Counted from the stretch's first letter, positions 28,501-37,434 are shown. The stretch is DNA of 64,000 nt from Sulfuriflexus mobilis (GCF_003967195.1 NZ_AP018725.1:1984001-2048000), one strand, 5' to 3'. Translations and numbers: made by a program. The notes: generated by a model from the sequence alone, not told the origin.

Positions 28501-28922
28501 GCCATGCGGAGGATGTACGTGCCCGCTGTTTCCGGGAGTTCAGTCAGCAGGCTGACATGGCCTTTATTGATAGCTGTTGGCAAGAGGTCATCGGGGTCTT
28601 GCGGGCACCGCAACATACTGCCTTGTTTTCGGCACACCACTACCAGCAGGCGTGGAATGAAGTGCCGATACTTTACCAGGATGAGGATTCACAGCAGACG
28701 GTCAGTGGTATAATCGACCGGCTTATTCGCTACGATGGACGGCTGTTAATCGTGGATTACAAAACCCGGCGGCTGAACGCGCAGGAACAACCGCAACAAC
28801 TTGCCCAGTCTTATCGTGCACAGCTGGATTATTATGCACGAGGCATTAAAAAATGCTGGCCGGACCTGGCGGTCGAAGCCGGCATCCTCTTCACGGCCGC
28901 TAATCAATTCGTCAAACTCTAA
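25512..28922 (+). CDS. AddA-like UvrD helicase-nuclease
   Basis: The 1136-residue protein has superfamily 1 helicase motifs: Walker A ASAGSGKT at 18-25, AITFTRKAAAEMQERL (motif Ia), LLVDEFQDTNPTQW (motif II), VGDAKQSIYGFRRAD (motif III), ILTIHSAKGLEAPIVF and NLLYVAMTRARQLL (V-VI). At the C-terminus a RecB-type nuclease core reads SGIIDRL then LLIVDYKTRR. It should be the motor of an AddAB-like break-resection complex with the preceding nuclease. It is cotranscribed with it and ends 23 bp before the convergent dsbC. Confidence 0.9.
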   Translation: MKSAVLACQPQQSTSVHASAGSGKTWLLVSRLLRLLLDGTKPDAVLAITFTRKAAAEMQERLLSRLYELACMEDADLGEALQQIGLAAEPEHLETARQLYEKLLHNPRRLNITTFHAFSQQILRRFAFEADVPAGFELIDKTRLLETEAWDALFREVTAQPDSAVAQALDRLFQYCGGIYNTRQALDSFLQHRSEWWALTQAPQDPDTASLALAEQLAIDPTSPPDIDAWLGQHRQALHDYATLTGQHKTATHSKRQQALYGLLESGTVDRQWLNNLQKEFFTANGTLRALKSSKALEKSLGDAGVERLLYLHTELAGAIEGLNDQLARQHTFHVNQDWFAAGQHYLEHYQRIKQQQRLLDFTDLEWRACQLLNDSGHAHWVQYKLDQRIDHLLVDEFQDTNPTQWRLLLPLLQELAAGENERQRSVFIVGDAKQSIYGFRRADASLFSHARGWLEDNLQAATIPLAMSWRSAPVIMDFVNHVFSEGELHQRLVDFSPHGTHRDKLWGRVEFLPVIRTAEPELDALTLAPTALRNPLLRPRELPTNSLYEDEARIIAEKIAGLVEQRTPIEDNGRYRPADYGDIMLLLRNRTHIASYERALQAAGIPYQGSEPGSLLETVEVQDMLALLDTLIAPYNNLSLARVLRCPLFACSEQDLVVLATKVRQTPQAWFSCLAQLDDGHSANLLAARDKLTGWHEQAGHVPVHDLLDRIYSEADVLNRFRAAFPTHLQGRVTANLMRFLELALEIDSGRYPSLAQFRARLAVLRKQERDGPDPAPSLNQGQRVQILTIHSAKGLEAPIVFIADTASVPSDRASYQAHVHWPSGAERPQHIRLLLNSGHRDSATRALLEAQVTRDAREEANLLYVAMTRARQLLYISAVEPARNKDQGWHALISLQLQRLRLLDADGACLLESLPRPALDDMAEHDDHDATDQTRYSGITPPTEIIDYPLRHKWIAPSESIDHSPAGSGDELRQLARLRGTIIHRLFDALTQAGSHAEDVRARCFREFSQQADMAFIDSCWQEVIGVLRAPQHTALFSAHHYQQAWNEVPILYQDEDSQQTVSGIIDRLIRYDGRLLIVDYKTRRLNAQEQPQQLAQSYRAQLDYYARGIKKCWPDLAVEAGILFTAANQFVKL

Positions 28923-28945
28923 CTGAAATCATTTTTCTGCAAATA

Positions 28946-29671
28946 CTATTGGCGAGCCACCTGCTTATTCAGCATCTGTTCAAGTTGCGCGGCCGGAACA
29001 TAACCGGGCAGGCGTTGCCCGTCTTGTGTGAAGATGGTGGGTGTGCCCGCTACACCCAGCACGGCCGCCGCATCCATATGCTTGCCAACCGGGTTGGGGC
29101 ATTGTTTGTTCTCAATGGCCTTGCCCGACTTGGCCGCGTCCATTGCCGCATGCCGATCATCGGCACACCAAACGGATACCGCCTTATCAAACGATGCAGA
29201 CACCCTGCCCGCCCGCGGGTAAAAGGCGTATTTCACCTCGATACCCCTTGAGGTATACGCCTTCATCTCCTGATGCAGGCGACGGCAGTAACCGCAATCG
29301 ATATCGGTAAACACAGTGATCGAGTATTTCTTCCCCTTGTCGGCCGGGTAAATCAACATCTCTTCACGGCTTATCCCGGCCAGTGCCCCGAGCCTTGCCT
29401 CGGCACGTTTCTGTTCGGTCAGGTTGATGTTTTTCTGCAAATCTATAATTTCGCCTTTAATGGCATAGCGACCATCGGCACTCAGATAGATAAAACCATC
29501 ACCAAAATCCACTTCATAAATACCCTTGATGGGCATGTCACTGATGCTGTATTGGGTTTCACCGGGCATGACCTCGGCCAGGCTCTTACGAATGGCTGCA
29601 CGGTCATCTGCCGAGACAGGCGTGATCACTGTCATCAACATGGCCAGACTGGTAAACAAGATAAATTTCAT
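28946..29671 (-). CDS. dsbC: Thiol:disulfide interchange protein DsbC
   Basis: The 241-residue protein has a signal peptide (likely cut after VSA, 21), a dimerisation domain (about 30-80) and a thioredoxin-fold domain with the active site C126-G-Y-C129. The cis-proline is in GTPTIF, and a further disulfide pair lies at VWCADD and KQCPNP. It isomerises wrong disulfides in the periplasm. It lies two genes downstream of xerD, an order common in gammaproteobacteria. Confidence 0.95.
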   Translation of the reverse strand: MKFILFTSLAMLMTVITPVSADDRAAIRKSLAEVMPGETQYSISDMPIKGIYEVDFGDGFIYLSADGRYAIKGEIIDLQKNINLTEQKRAEARLGALAGISREEMLIYPADKGKKYSITVFTDIDCGYCRRLHQEMKAYTSRGIEVKYAFYPRAGRVSASFDKAVSVWCADDRHAAMDAAKSGKAIENKQCPNPVGKHMDAAAVLGVAGTPTIFTQDGQRLPGYVPAAQLEQMLNKQVARQ

Positions 29672-29673
29672 AC

Positions 29674-30156
29674 TTAATCTCTAAAGTTATTAAATTGTAG
29701 TGGCAGGCCGGTGTCCTTGTCCCGCAACAGGGCCATAACGGCTTGCAGTTCATCACGCTTCTTGCCGGTAACACGCAGCTGCTCACCCTGTATGGCTGCC
29801 TGCACCTTGATCTTCGAATCCTTGATCAGCTTAACAATCTTCTTCGCCTGTTCCTTGTCGATGCCATGACGTACGCTGATGACTTGCTTGGCGGATTTCA
29901 GGGCCTCCTCGATATCACCCTGGTCCAGACAGGAAATATCGATACCGCGTTTCGATAATTTCTCGTACATGACAGCACGTACCTGCTCTACGCGGAACTT
30001 GCTGTCACTCTCCAGCCGCAGTTCCAGGTCATTTTGCACGATCTTCGAGTTAGAACCCTTGAAATCGAATCGGTTCCCTATCTCACGATTGGCCTGATCC
30101 ACGGCATTTTTCAGTTCATGCTTATCGACTTCAGAAACAATATCAAATGATGGCAT
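29674..30156 (-). CDS. yajQ: YajQ-family nucleotide-binding protein
   Basis: The 160-residue protein matches YajQ from end to end: MPSFDIVSEVD, RFDFKGSNSKI, VISVRHGIDKEQAKKIVKLIKDS, KIKVQAAIQGEQLRVTGKKRDELQ in two RRM-like folds. Some family members bind cyclic di-GMP and act with a transcription regulator; others bind tRNA or GTP. It sits between xerD and dsbC, two bases from dsbC. A link to the Wsp-type operon in this window is possible but not shown. Confidence 0.95.
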   Translation of the reverse strand: MPSFDIVSEVDKHELKNAVDQANREIGNRFDFKGSNSKIVQNDLELRLESDSKFRVEQVRAVMYEKLSKRGIDISCLDQGDIEEALKSAKQVISVRHGIDKEQAKKIVKLIKDSKIKVQAAIQGEQLRVTGKKRDELQAVMALLRDKDTGLPLQFNNFRD

Positions 30157-30216
30157 TGCAACCTCCGGAAAAATTATTTAGCGCATTATACAGGCAATGT
30201 GACATAAATGATGGGA

Positions 30217-31125
30217 CTAGCCGCGCGGGTGGTGTTCGGCATGCAAACTCTTTAAACGCTCACGCGCAACATGGGTATAGATCTGCGTTGTCGACAGATT
30301 GCTGTGACCGAGTAATAACTGTACCACACGCAGATCAGCACCGTGATTAATCAGGTGTGTAGCAAAGGCATGGCGCAGGGTATGTGGTGACAGAGGTTTG
30401 TTGATACCCGACTTGAGCGCATAACGCCTGAGCAGCTGCCAGAAGGCCTGGCGGGTCATCGGCCCGCCACGACGGGTAGGAAAGATCGCATCCACGGCCC
30501 GACCGTTGATGATGTCGACACGGTCATGGCGGATAAATCGCTCCAGCCAGCTCAGCGCCTCCTCACCCAGCGGCACCAGTCGTTCCTTATTTCCCTTGCC
30601 GGTGACACGTACGACACCCTGTTGCAGGTTGAGCTGTGAGAGTTCCAGCCCCACCAGTTCACTGACCCGGAGCCCGGTGGCATAGAGTAATTCAAGCATG
30701 GTGCGGTCGCGAAAGCCCAGGGCGTCCTCGGCATCCGGCGCATCCAGCAGCCTCTCCACATCCTCTTCGGTCAGTAACTTCGGCAGGGCGCGGGCGATCT
30801 TCGGTGCCTCAATGCGGGCACTTGGGTCATCCTGCAAACGGCCTTCACGGATCTGGTACTGGTAGTAACGACGCATACTCGACAACAGCCGTGCCGTTGT
30901 CCGGGCATGTGCGCCCTTGGCGGCACGCCCGGCAAGATAGGCCAACAGGTCTTCACGCCGCGCCGACTGCAGGTCGCGGTCATCGGCCTGCAGGGCCTTT
31001 GCCAGGCCCTGCAGATCACTGCGGTAGGCACTCAGGGTATTTTCACTCAGATCCCGCTCCATCCACAGGGCATCAATAAAGGCCTCGATCTCGGCCTGCC
31101 CGGGCTTAACGTCTTGCATGCTCAT
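30217..31125 (-). CDS. xerD: Site-specific tyrosine recombinase XerD
   Basis: The 302-residue protein has the N-terminal SAM-like core-binding domain (about 8-95) and the catalytic domain with R153, K177, H248, R251, H274 and nucleophile Y283, all present. With XerC it resolves chromosome dimers at dif. Position next to dsbC and the closer likeness to XerD (short N-terminus) support XerD over a phage or integron integrase. A second ATG two codons in is an equal choice of start. Confidence 0.94.
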   Translation of the reverse strand: MSMQDVKPGQAEIEAFIDALWMERDLSENTLSAYRSDLQGLAKALQADDRDLQSARREDLLAYLAGRAAKGAHARTTARLLSSMRRYYQYQIREGRLQDDPSARIEAPKIARALPKLLTEEDVERLLDAPDAEDALGFRDRTMLELLYATGLRVSELVGLELSQLNLQQGVVRVTGKGNKERLVPLGEEALSWLERFIRHDRVDIINGRAVDAIFPTRRGGPMTRQAFWQLLRRYALKSGINKPLSPHTLRHAFATHLINHGADLRVVQLLLGHSNLSTTQIYTHVARERLKSLHAEHHPRG

Positions 31126-31251
31126 GTTCGAGTGGCCAAGGTTTCATCTCAACAAGTTTGCCGCCAGTGGCCCCAGCATAACCACCCAGCCCTGTTTTTA
31201 CCACGTCCCGTGGCAATGACAGTCTTATGATTGCCGAATAGTCCTGCACCC

Positions 31252-33003
31252 TTAACCTTTATTGTCGCGCAACCAAAGTTGTTGCAGGCGTCGTTGCAGG
31301 ACGGCGCGACGCGCCTCATCCTTACTCACATTCAATAACTGCGAATAGATCCTTCGTGCATCACGAATAAGCCCTGCCTCGGTCAGTGCCTCGGCTGCCT
31401 GGTAGAGCGCTGATTGTGCCCACAGGTCCGGCAAGTCCTGTCCGGGTACATCGGCTGAACGCAGATAAAGTACGGCCGCCTCGGCATACTGTTGCTGCGC
31501 CTTACGTGAATCGGCCATCCAGTAAAGTATCTCTCGCTGTAGTTGTGGATCACCCGTTTGTAACCGCAGTTTTTCAAACAAGCGAAGTGCCTGTTCATGC
31601 TCATTGAGCGTCTGCAGGTCGAAGACTACCTGCATAAAACGATCGGTTGCCGCCTTATCAAAGACCGCCTCACCCTTCAATACGGTGGCCAGCACCTCGC
31701 TACCACGTTCAACATCACCTGCCATAATAAATACACGGGCGCGACGCATTTCCCATAACAATGGTGCCACGCCCTTCGGCGCCTGCTGCAAGCCCTGTAA
31801 CAGGCTCGAGGCCAGGCTCACATCGGATTCCGTCAGGGCCTGTTCCAACAGGGTATAACGGGCAATAGGCGGTAGCCTGGCGATATCGGCATAACGCGAG
31901 CCTTCAAGGTAGAGACGCCGCATGATTTCAGGACCCGCCTTTTGCTTCTGCAGTGAACGGATCAGTTCCTCATGGGCGCGCAGGCGTGCCGTCTCATCAC
32001 GGGCAGTCTCACTGAGTAAGGCATAAAACGCCCTTTGCCTTACCGGTTTGGATGCATACTTACTCGCCTGGGCAAACCACTGTTTGTCGTCGCCTATCAA
32101 CAGTTGTCCACGATTACCCACTGCCTGGGCATGTGCACTATAGGCCTCCCAGAGGGCATCGGCCTGCAATGTGATCAGGCCATCATCGAGTTGACTGGCA
32201 CGCGTCTCGCTGAAAATATTCTCCAGGGCAACGACACGGCTGCCGGTATCAGATTCGGCAAGGCTGGCCTCGGCAACCGTCGCCCATAAACGCAGACGCA
32301 CAACCTTATCCAGCCCCTTGGCCTTGATGCGTTTTTTGGCCTGCTTGATGACTGTTGTTGCCGGCAGGCTTGCGCTACGCAGTGCCGCCAGCAGGTACAG
32401 GCTTTGCGCCTCGACAGACTTGCTATTCGTCAGAATATCGGCCGCATCCTTGGCGCGACCGGCCTGTAGCAATACCGATGCGCGCAGGGTCTGTGTGGCA
32501 TTGGCTTCGGCACGGTAGTCCTGGTTATGTCGCAGCATGGCGATGTGTGCGGCATTGGCCTGTTTATCGAGGAGATAACTGCGAATCAACAATTCTCGCC
32601 AGTGGATCAGACTAGCTGTTGGCGGAGATATCTCGGCTTGCCAGATCAGCCTGCGTAAAGCCTGTCGCGCCGCCTTGCCATCACCCAGCGCCAGCCATGC
32701 CGCCACTTGCTGCGTGGCAAACCAGTTACGCGCTGCGAGCGGGATGTTTTGTTGCTGCGTATCAATACGCTGGATCAAGCTTTGCCAGGCCTCGGTCCTG
32801 CTATACAGATCGATACGCAGACGTTCCCAGCGCAGCCAGTCGTCAGCACTTAACTCCGGGCGGGCCTGTTGCCGTTCGATCTTTTGCAGGGCCAATTGAC
32901 CGGCACCGAGCCCGGCAATAAATTCTGCCTCAGTGAATGGGTCGGTTGCGGCAACCGCGACCAGCGAAGAGAACGACAGGATTAAAAGAATCAGACTACG
33001 CAT
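31252..33003 (-). CDS. Exported TPR-like helical-repeat protein, unknown function
   Basis: The product of about 583 residues begins with a signal peptide (MRSLILLILSFSSLVAVAA, cut about 19). The rest is repeated paired helices of the tetratricopeptide type (for example LRSLQKQKAGPEIMRRLYLE, LYQAAEALTEAGLIRDARRI). Such periplasmic repeat proteins often scaffold envelope complexes, but no specific role is visible. The frame runs 29 codons further upstream, through a terminator hairpin and with no signal-like start, so 33003 is chosen. It follows rplS on the same strand, only nine bases past that hairpin. Confidence 0.7.
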   Translation of the reverse strand: MRSLILLILSFSSLVAVAATDPFTEAEFIAGLGAGQLALQKIERQQARPELSADDWLRWERLRIDLYSRTEAWQSLIQRIDTQQQNIPLAARNWFATQQVAAWLALGDGKAARQALRRLIWQAEISPPTASLIHWRELLIRSYLLDKQANAAHIAMLRHNQDYRAEANATQTLRASVLLQAGRAKDAADILTNSKSVEAQSLYLLAALRSASLPATTVIKQAKKRIKAKGLDKVVRLRLWATVAEASLAESDTGSRVVALENIFSETRASQLDDGLITLQADALWEAYSAHAQAVGNRGQLLIGDDKQWFAQASKYASKPVRQRAFYALLSETARDETARLRAHEELIRSLQKQKAGPEIMRRLYLEGSRYADIARLPPIARYTLLEQALTESDVSLASSLLQGLQQAPKGVAPLLWEMRRARVFIMAGDVERGSEVLATVLKGEAVFDKAATDRFMQVVFDLQTLNEHEQALRLFEKLRLQTGDPQLQREILYWMADSRKAQQQYAEAAVLYLRSADVPGQDLPDLWAQSALYQAAEALTEAGLIRDARRIYSQLLNVSKDEARRAVLQRRLQQLWLRDNKG

Positions 33004-33011
33004 ACACAAAC

Positions 33012-33031
33012 ACGGCGCCCGAAGGCGCCGT
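33012..33031 (-). terminator. Hairpin after rplS, abutting the TPR gene
   Basis: CGGCGCC and GGCGCCG pair perfectly around a TTCG tetraloop when read on the minus strand, followed by GTTTGTG. It should end the rpsP-rplS message, but its T-tract is weak and it lies only nine bases before the next start codon, so partial read-through is likely. Confidence 0.7.
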
Positions 33032-33100
33032 ATAAAAAAGGCAAACAATCCTGCAGACCGTGGGCAGCGCTGGCTGACAGCAGTCTGCATAATGCCTGGC

Positions 33101-33445
33101 TTAGAGCTTTTCCTTGATGCGCGCAGCCTTACCGGTCAGCTCGCGCAGGTAGTACAGCTTGGCCTGACGAACGTCACCGCGACGCTTGATATTGATGCTG
33201 TCGATAATCTTGCTGTGTGTCTGGAAGACACGCTCAACACCTTCACCGTTTGAAATCTTGCGCACGGTGAAAGCAGAGTGCAGACCGCGGTTACGCTTGG
33301 CGATTACTACACCTTCGTAGGCCTGGATACGCTCACGCTCACCTTCCTTGACCTTAACGTTAACCACTACGGTGTCGCCCGGACCAAATGCAGGCACGTC
33401 GTCCTTCATTTGTGCTTTTTCGATCTGTTCGATAATCTTGCTCAT
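33101..33445 (-). CDS. rplS: Ribosomal protein bL19
   Basis: The 114-residue protein matches bL19 throughout: [50 protein letters not shown] and the basic C-terminal [14 protein letters not shown]. It lies at the interface of the two ribosomal subunits. It is last in the conserved rpsP-rimM-trmD-rplS unit, followed by a hairpin terminator. Confidence 0.98.
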   Translation of the reverse strand: MSKIIEQIEKAQMKDDVPAFGPGDTVVVNVKVKEGERERIQAYEGVVIAKRNRGLHSAFTVRKISNGEGVERVFQTHSKIIDSINIKRRGDVRQAKLYYLRELTGKAARIKEKL

Positions 33446-33482
33446 GATGTACTCCTGATTAACCCTTTAACCGGTCACCCGA

Positions 33483-34235
33483 TCAATGTTCATTGTGTTC
33501 CGTAATAAATTCATCCAGCAATTTTTGCTGCTCTTTCGTTAACTCAACCTGCTCCAGCAAGTCGGGCCGTCTTAACCATGTCCTGCCGAGTGACTGTTTC
33601 AACCGCCAGCGCGCAATCGCCGCATGGTCACCACTCAGCAATACCGCCGGCACCGGTCGGCCATCAACGTCTTCCGGCCGCGTATAGTGCGGGTAGTCGA
33701 GCAGGCCATTAATAAATGAATCCTGCTCCGCAGAGGCCTCATCACCCAGCGCCCCGGGTAAAGTCCGCACCACTGCGTCGATCATGACCGCTGCGGCCAG
33801 TTCACCGCCACTCAGTACGTAGTCACCTATCGACCATTCGTCATCGACTTCGCTTTCAATCACACGCTCATCAATGCCTTCGTAACGTCCGGCGATCAAA
33901 ACCAGCCGTTCCGTTTGTGCCAGCTCGGCCACACCGGCCTGATCCAGCTTGCGACCCTGTGGTGACAGGTAAATCACCCTGGCCTCACCGTCACAACTCT
34001 CGCGCGCCTCATTAATCGCCGCGCGCAGTGGCTCCACCTGCATAACCATTCCGGGGCCACCGCCGTAGGGTCTGTCATCGACCGTACGGTGTTTATCCTC
34101 TGCGTGTGCCCGCGGGTCATGCAGACTCAAACCAATAATACCGTTCTTGAGTGCACGTCCGGTCACACCATACTGCGTGACATCACGCAACATCTCCGGG
34201 AACAAGGTCACCACCGCAATGTGTTGCAATGACAT
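33483..34235 (-). CDS. trmD: tRNA (guanine-37-N1)-methyltransferase TrmD
   Basis: The 250-residue SPOUT-family enzyme has the trefoil-knot SAM site ([13 protein letters not shown], then [11 protein letters not shown]) and the family start VVTLFPEML. It methylates G37 next to the anticodon of tRNAs reading CNN-type codons and prevents +1 frameshifts. It starts ten bases after rimM and lies before rplS, as in E. coli. Confidence 0.97.
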   Translation of the reverse strand: MSLQHIAVVTLFPEMLRDVTQYGVTGRALKNGIIGLSLHDPRAHAEDKHRTVDDRPYGGGPGMVMQVEPLRAAINEARESCDGEARVIYLSPQGRKLDQAGVAELAQTERLVLIAGRYEGIDERVIESEVDDEWSIGDYVLSGGELAAAVMIDAVVRTLPGALGDEASAEQDSFINGLLDYPHYTRPEDVDGRPVPAVLLSGDHAAIARWRLKQSLGRTWLRRPDLLEQVELTKEQQKLLDEFITEHNEH

Positions 34236-34244
34236 CCCTGCTTC

Positions 34245-34769
34245 CTAAAAGTCCGGGTCCCAGTCGACACGCACACGCCTGGCGGCGGTATCGACTTCAA
34301 CCACAACGTCACCCTGCACAAACGGGATTAAACGTTCCCGCTCACCGGCGACGACGATGACATCGTTGGCACCGGTCTCCATCATGCTTTCAATGTGACC
34401 CAGCTCAACACCGTCCAGAGTTTCCACCTGGCAGCCAATCAGGTCTGACCAGTAATACTCGTCTGCAGCGAGGCCGGCCCGTTGCTCAGGCTTAATGGCC
34501 ACTTCCGTACCCATTAATGCGGCGGCGGCATCCCGATCATCACAACCCTGAAGGTGGACAATAATGCCCTTGCCCTGCTGGCGGCCTTCGACCACTTCCA
34601 CTGCCTGCCATGCATTGTCCTTGCGGAGATACCATGGCGAATACTTGAGTATGTTGTCACGGGGTTCAGTGTGGGAAAACACCTTGCACCAACCTCGTAC
34701 ACCATAAAGTCCGGATATCTTGCCAACCACGATCATATTCTGCGCCACCTTACTATCCGGTTCGCTCAT
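34245..34769 (-). CDS. rimM: Ribosome maturation factor RimM
   Basis: The 174-residue protein has the N-terminal beta-barrel (VVGKISGLYGVRGWCKV) and a PRC-barrel C-terminal domain (EYYWSDLIGCQVETLDG, ending LIPFVQGDVVVEVD). It assists late 30S assembly at the head, with S19. ATG at 34769 is chosen because GGAG lies eight bases upstream; the ATG two codons earlier is only three bases from it. Confidence 0.96.
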   Translation of the reverse strand: MSEPDSKVAQNMIVVGKISGLYGVRGWCKVFSHTEPRDNILKYSPWYLRKDNAWQAVEVVEGRQQGKGIIVHLQGCDDRDAAAALMGTEVAIKPEQRAGLAADEYYWSDLIGCQVETLDGVELGHIESMMETGANDVIVVAGERERLIPFVQGDVVVEVDTAARRVRVDWDPDF

Positions 34770-34826
34770 GACCATGACTCCAGACCCTTCATTGTCACGA
34801 TACAGCGTGACAACGACAAAACTGAT

Positions 34827-35075
34827 TTAGGCGGCAGCCTGCTGCTTGAGCAACTTGGCAACACGCTCAGAGGTCTGCGCACCGAGCTTGACCCAGTGAG
34901 CAACGCGATCGGTATCGATGCGCAGGCTGTCTTCCTTCTCGCTACGCGCAACCGGATTATAAAAACCCAGGCGCTCAAGGTAACGGCCGTCACGACGGTT
35001 ACGGCTATCGGTGACAACAATGTGATAAAACGGACGCTTCTTGGCGCCGCTGCGTGATAAACGTATAGTGACCAT
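34827..35075 (-). CDS. rpsP: Ribosomal protein bS16
   Basis: The 82-residue protein matches bS16: [53 protein letters not shown]. It is the first gene of the rpsP-rimM-trmD-rplS unit and lies 57 bases after a strong hairpin that follows ffh, so a promoter or attenuator in that gap is expected. Confidence 0.98.
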   Translation of the reverse strand: MVTIRLSRSGAKKRPFYHIVVTDSRNRRDGRYLERLGFYNPVARSEKEDSLRIDTDRVAHWVKLGAQTSERVAKLLKQQAAA

Positions 35076-35131
35076 GTGCGGGGTAAACCTCTCGCTGCAA
35101 ATCGGCTAAAAGTAGCCAAAAAATAAATAAC

Positions 35132-35155
35132 CGGGGGCGACAGTGATCGCCCCCG
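35132..35155 (-). terminator. Intrinsic terminator or attenuator between ffh and rpsP
   Basis: CGGGGGCGA and TCGCCCCCG pair perfectly around a six-base loop on the minus strand, followed by GTTATTTATTTTTT. It should stop the ffh message before rpsP. A smaller GGCTA/TAGCC hairpin lies just downstream at 35104-35117. Confidence 0.85.
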
Positions 35156-35246
35156 AAAAATCGCTGCATTTTACGCTAATTTCAGTAAAAAGAAAGACCT
35201 GTGCGGGAATTTCATGTCCTTTCCCGCCACGGCTGATCCGCAGGGC

Positions 35247-36602
35247 CTAGAACGGCATTTTACCCATACCCGGCAGGCCGCGCATAAGTTTTTTCATGCC
35301 CCCGCCCTTGCCCATTTTCTTCATCATCTTCTGCATCTGCTTGAATTGTTTGAGTAATTTATTCACATCCTGAACCTGCACACCCGAACCGGCGGCGATA
35401 CGCTTTTTCCGCGAGCCCTTGATGATGTCCGGTCGCTGGCGTTCACCCGGGGTCATGGAGTCGATAATCGCCCCCAGGCGCAGCATATCGCGGTCATTGA
35501 CCTGGTCTTTGACGTTGGCTGGCAGGTCGCCCATGCCCGGCAACTTGTCCATGAGACTCGCCATGCCGCCCATATTCTGCATCTGCCGCAGCTGCTCGCG
35601 GAAATCGGCGAGGTCAAAACCCTTGCCCTTTTTCAGCTTGTGGGCGAGTTTCTCGGCCTCCTTGTGGTCGACCTTGTGCTGGGCCTCCTCGATGAGGCTG
35701 AGCATGTCGCCCATACCGAGGATGCGTGAGGCCACACGCTCGGGGTGAAAGGCCTCCAGGGCGGTGGTTTTCTCGCCGACACCGAGGAATTTGATGGGTT
35801 TGCCGGTGATCTCACGCACCGACAGGGCGGCACCGCCGCGGGCGTCACCATCGGCCTTGGTCAGGACCACACCGGTCAGCGGCAGGGCCTCGTTAAAGGC
35901 CTGGGCGGTGTTCGCGGCATCCTGGCCGGTCATGCTATCGACCACAAACAGGGTCTCGATGGGATTGATGGCCGCATGTAAGCGCTTGATTTCATCCATC
36001 ATTTCCGCGTCGACGTGGAGTCGGCCGGCGGTATCGATGATGACAACATCAAAAAACTGTTTTTTCGCCTGCTCGATGGCGCCCTGACCGATAGCGACCG
36101 GGTCCTGCTCGGTCGAGCTGGGGAAAAACCCGGCACCGATCTCGGCGGCCAGGGTCTCAAGTTGTTTGATCGCCGCCGGTCGGTAGACGTCGGCACTGGC
36201 GACCAGCACTTTTTTCTTCTCGCGCTCGGCGAGGAATCGCGCCAGCTTGGCAACACTGGTGGTCTTACCCGCACCCTGCAGGCCCGCCATGAGGATCACG
36301 GCCGGCGGTGTGGTGTGCAGGTTCAGGGCCTCGTTGGCCTCGCCCATGACATGCACCAGCTCCTCGTGCACAATCTTGATCAGGGCCTGGCCCGGGCTCA
36401 GGCTTTGCAGGACCTCCTGACCCACCGCGCGCGCCCGGACCTTGTCGATAAAGGCCTTGACCACCGGCAGGGCCACATCGGCCTCGAGCAGGGCCATGCG
36501 CACGTCACGCAGGGCCTCTTTAATATTGTCTTCGCTAAGCCGCCCCTGGCCACGCAGGTTTTTCAGGGTCTTGCCTAGTCGTTCGGTAAGGGAATCAAAC
36601 AT
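35247..36602 (-). CDS. ffh: Signal recognition particle protein Ffh
   Basis: The 451-residue GTPase has the N domain (about 1-85), the G domain with GLQGAGKTT (P-loop), IIDTAGRLHVD, TKADGDARGG and the methionine-rich M domain (QMQNMGGMASLMDKLPGMG; RGLPGMGKMPF end) that binds 4.5S RNA and signal peptides. It targets inner membrane proteins with FtsY. A TATAAT overlaps the stop codon of the upstream metallo-hydrolase gene and may be its -10 box. Confidence 0.98.
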   Translation of the reverse strand: MFDSLTERLGKTLKNLRGQGRLSEDNIKEALRDVRMALLEADVALPVVKAFIDKVRARAVGQEVLQSLSPGQALIKIVHEELVHVMGEANEALNLHTTPPAVILMAGLQGAGKTTSVAKLARFLAEREKKKVLVASADVYRPAAIKQLETLAAEIGAGFFPSSTEQDPVAIGQGAIEQAKKQFFDVVIIDTAGRLHVDAEMMDEIKRLHAAINPIETLFVVDSMTGQDAANTAQAFNEALPLTGVVLTKADGDARGGAALSVREITGKPIKFLGVGEKTTALEAFHPERVASRILGMGDMLSLIEEAQHKVDHKEAEKLAHKLKKGKGFDLADFREQLRQMQNMGGMASLMDKLPGMGDLPANVKDQVNDRDMLRLGAIIDSMTPGERQRPDIIKGSRKKRIAAGSGVQVQDVNKLLKQFKQMQKMMKKMGKGGGMKKLMRGLPGMGKMPF

Positions 36603-36669
36603 GGGGGATTTTTATCTTGCCGCTATATCCGTTGACGAAATAAGGCCTTGTGCCGCCTCGAAACGGGGA

Positions 36670-37434
36670 TTATAACGTAAAGACCTCGCCACCCGACAGG
36701 CCTTTCAGCTTGCGGGACGGCATCTGCTCACAACACTCCTGCAGGATGCGCGTCTCTTCACCGGGTTTACGGTGGCTGATGTAGATCTCGGGGTCCAGCT
36801 GCAGTTTTTTCATGTCCTCGGCCAACAGGCTGGGGCAATAGTGCTTGGCCATCTTGCTCAGTTCGAGGTTGTGGTCGGCAAAGGCCGCCTCAACGATGAG
36901 CAGGTCCAGTTGTCCATGGGCGTTCAGGGCCGCCCAGAGGCTGTCATTCGTGCTGGTGTCACCACTGAAGGCAAAACTGCCGCTCTCGCAAGCCACCCGG
37001 TAGGCAACCGCCGGCACAATATGATTAACGGCAATCATCTCGATATCGCGGCCGTGATTCTCCCAGACCTCACCCGGCCGCATGGCCCGATAACTGAGGA
37101 CGGGCGACTCGGGGCGGGGCAGTTCGGCAAAGTCCGGCCAGACCACCCAGTTAAAGATATAGGACTGCAGGGCCTGCAAGGTGCTTTCCTGACCATGAAT
37201 AATGACCGGTTCCTTGACCAGGTCAAAAATGGTATCGATCAGCAGCGGGATGAAACAGACGTGGTCGAGGTGTGAATGCGTAACAAAAATATGCCGGATT
37301 CGGCCCATTTCTTCCAGGGTCAGGTCACCCAGCCCGGTGCCCGCATCGATGAGGATGTCGTCATCAATCAGCAACGAGGTACTGCGCAAGCCTGCGCCGA
37401 TACCACCACTACAGCCAAGAATCCGTACTTTCAT
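36670..37434 (-). CDS. MBL-fold hydrolase, class II cyclic-nucleotide phosphodiesterase-like
   Basis: The 254-residue protein has the metallo-beta-lactamase metal motif THSHLDHV (about 53-60), an early GCSGGIGAGLRSTSLLID and LIDAGTGLG pattern, a late FSGDTSTND aspartate and an ISHRKPG histidine. The arrangement resembles class II 3',5'-cyclic nucleotide phosphodiesterases and related RNase Z-like enzymes. The substrate cannot be told from sequence. It is upstream of ffh on the same strand. Confidence 0.75.
   Translation of the reverse strand: MKVRILGCSGGIGAGLRSTSLLIDDDILIDAGTGLGDLTLEEMGRIRHIFVTHSHLDHVCFIPLLIDTIFDLVKEPVIIHGQESTLQALQSYIFNWVVWPDFAELPRPESPVLSYRAMRPGEVWENHGRDIEMIAVNHIVPAVAYRVACESGSFAFSGDTSTNDSLWAALNAHGQLDLLIVEAAFADHNLELSKMAKHYCPSLLAEDMKKLQLDPEIYISHRKPGEETRILQECCEQMPSRKLKGLSGGEVFTL

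Noticed and set aside
36669-36674. TATAAT at the end of the metallo-hydrolase gene as a certain ffh promoter
   Set aside because: No good -35 box at 16-18 bases; mentioned in the ffh entry but not listed as a promoter.
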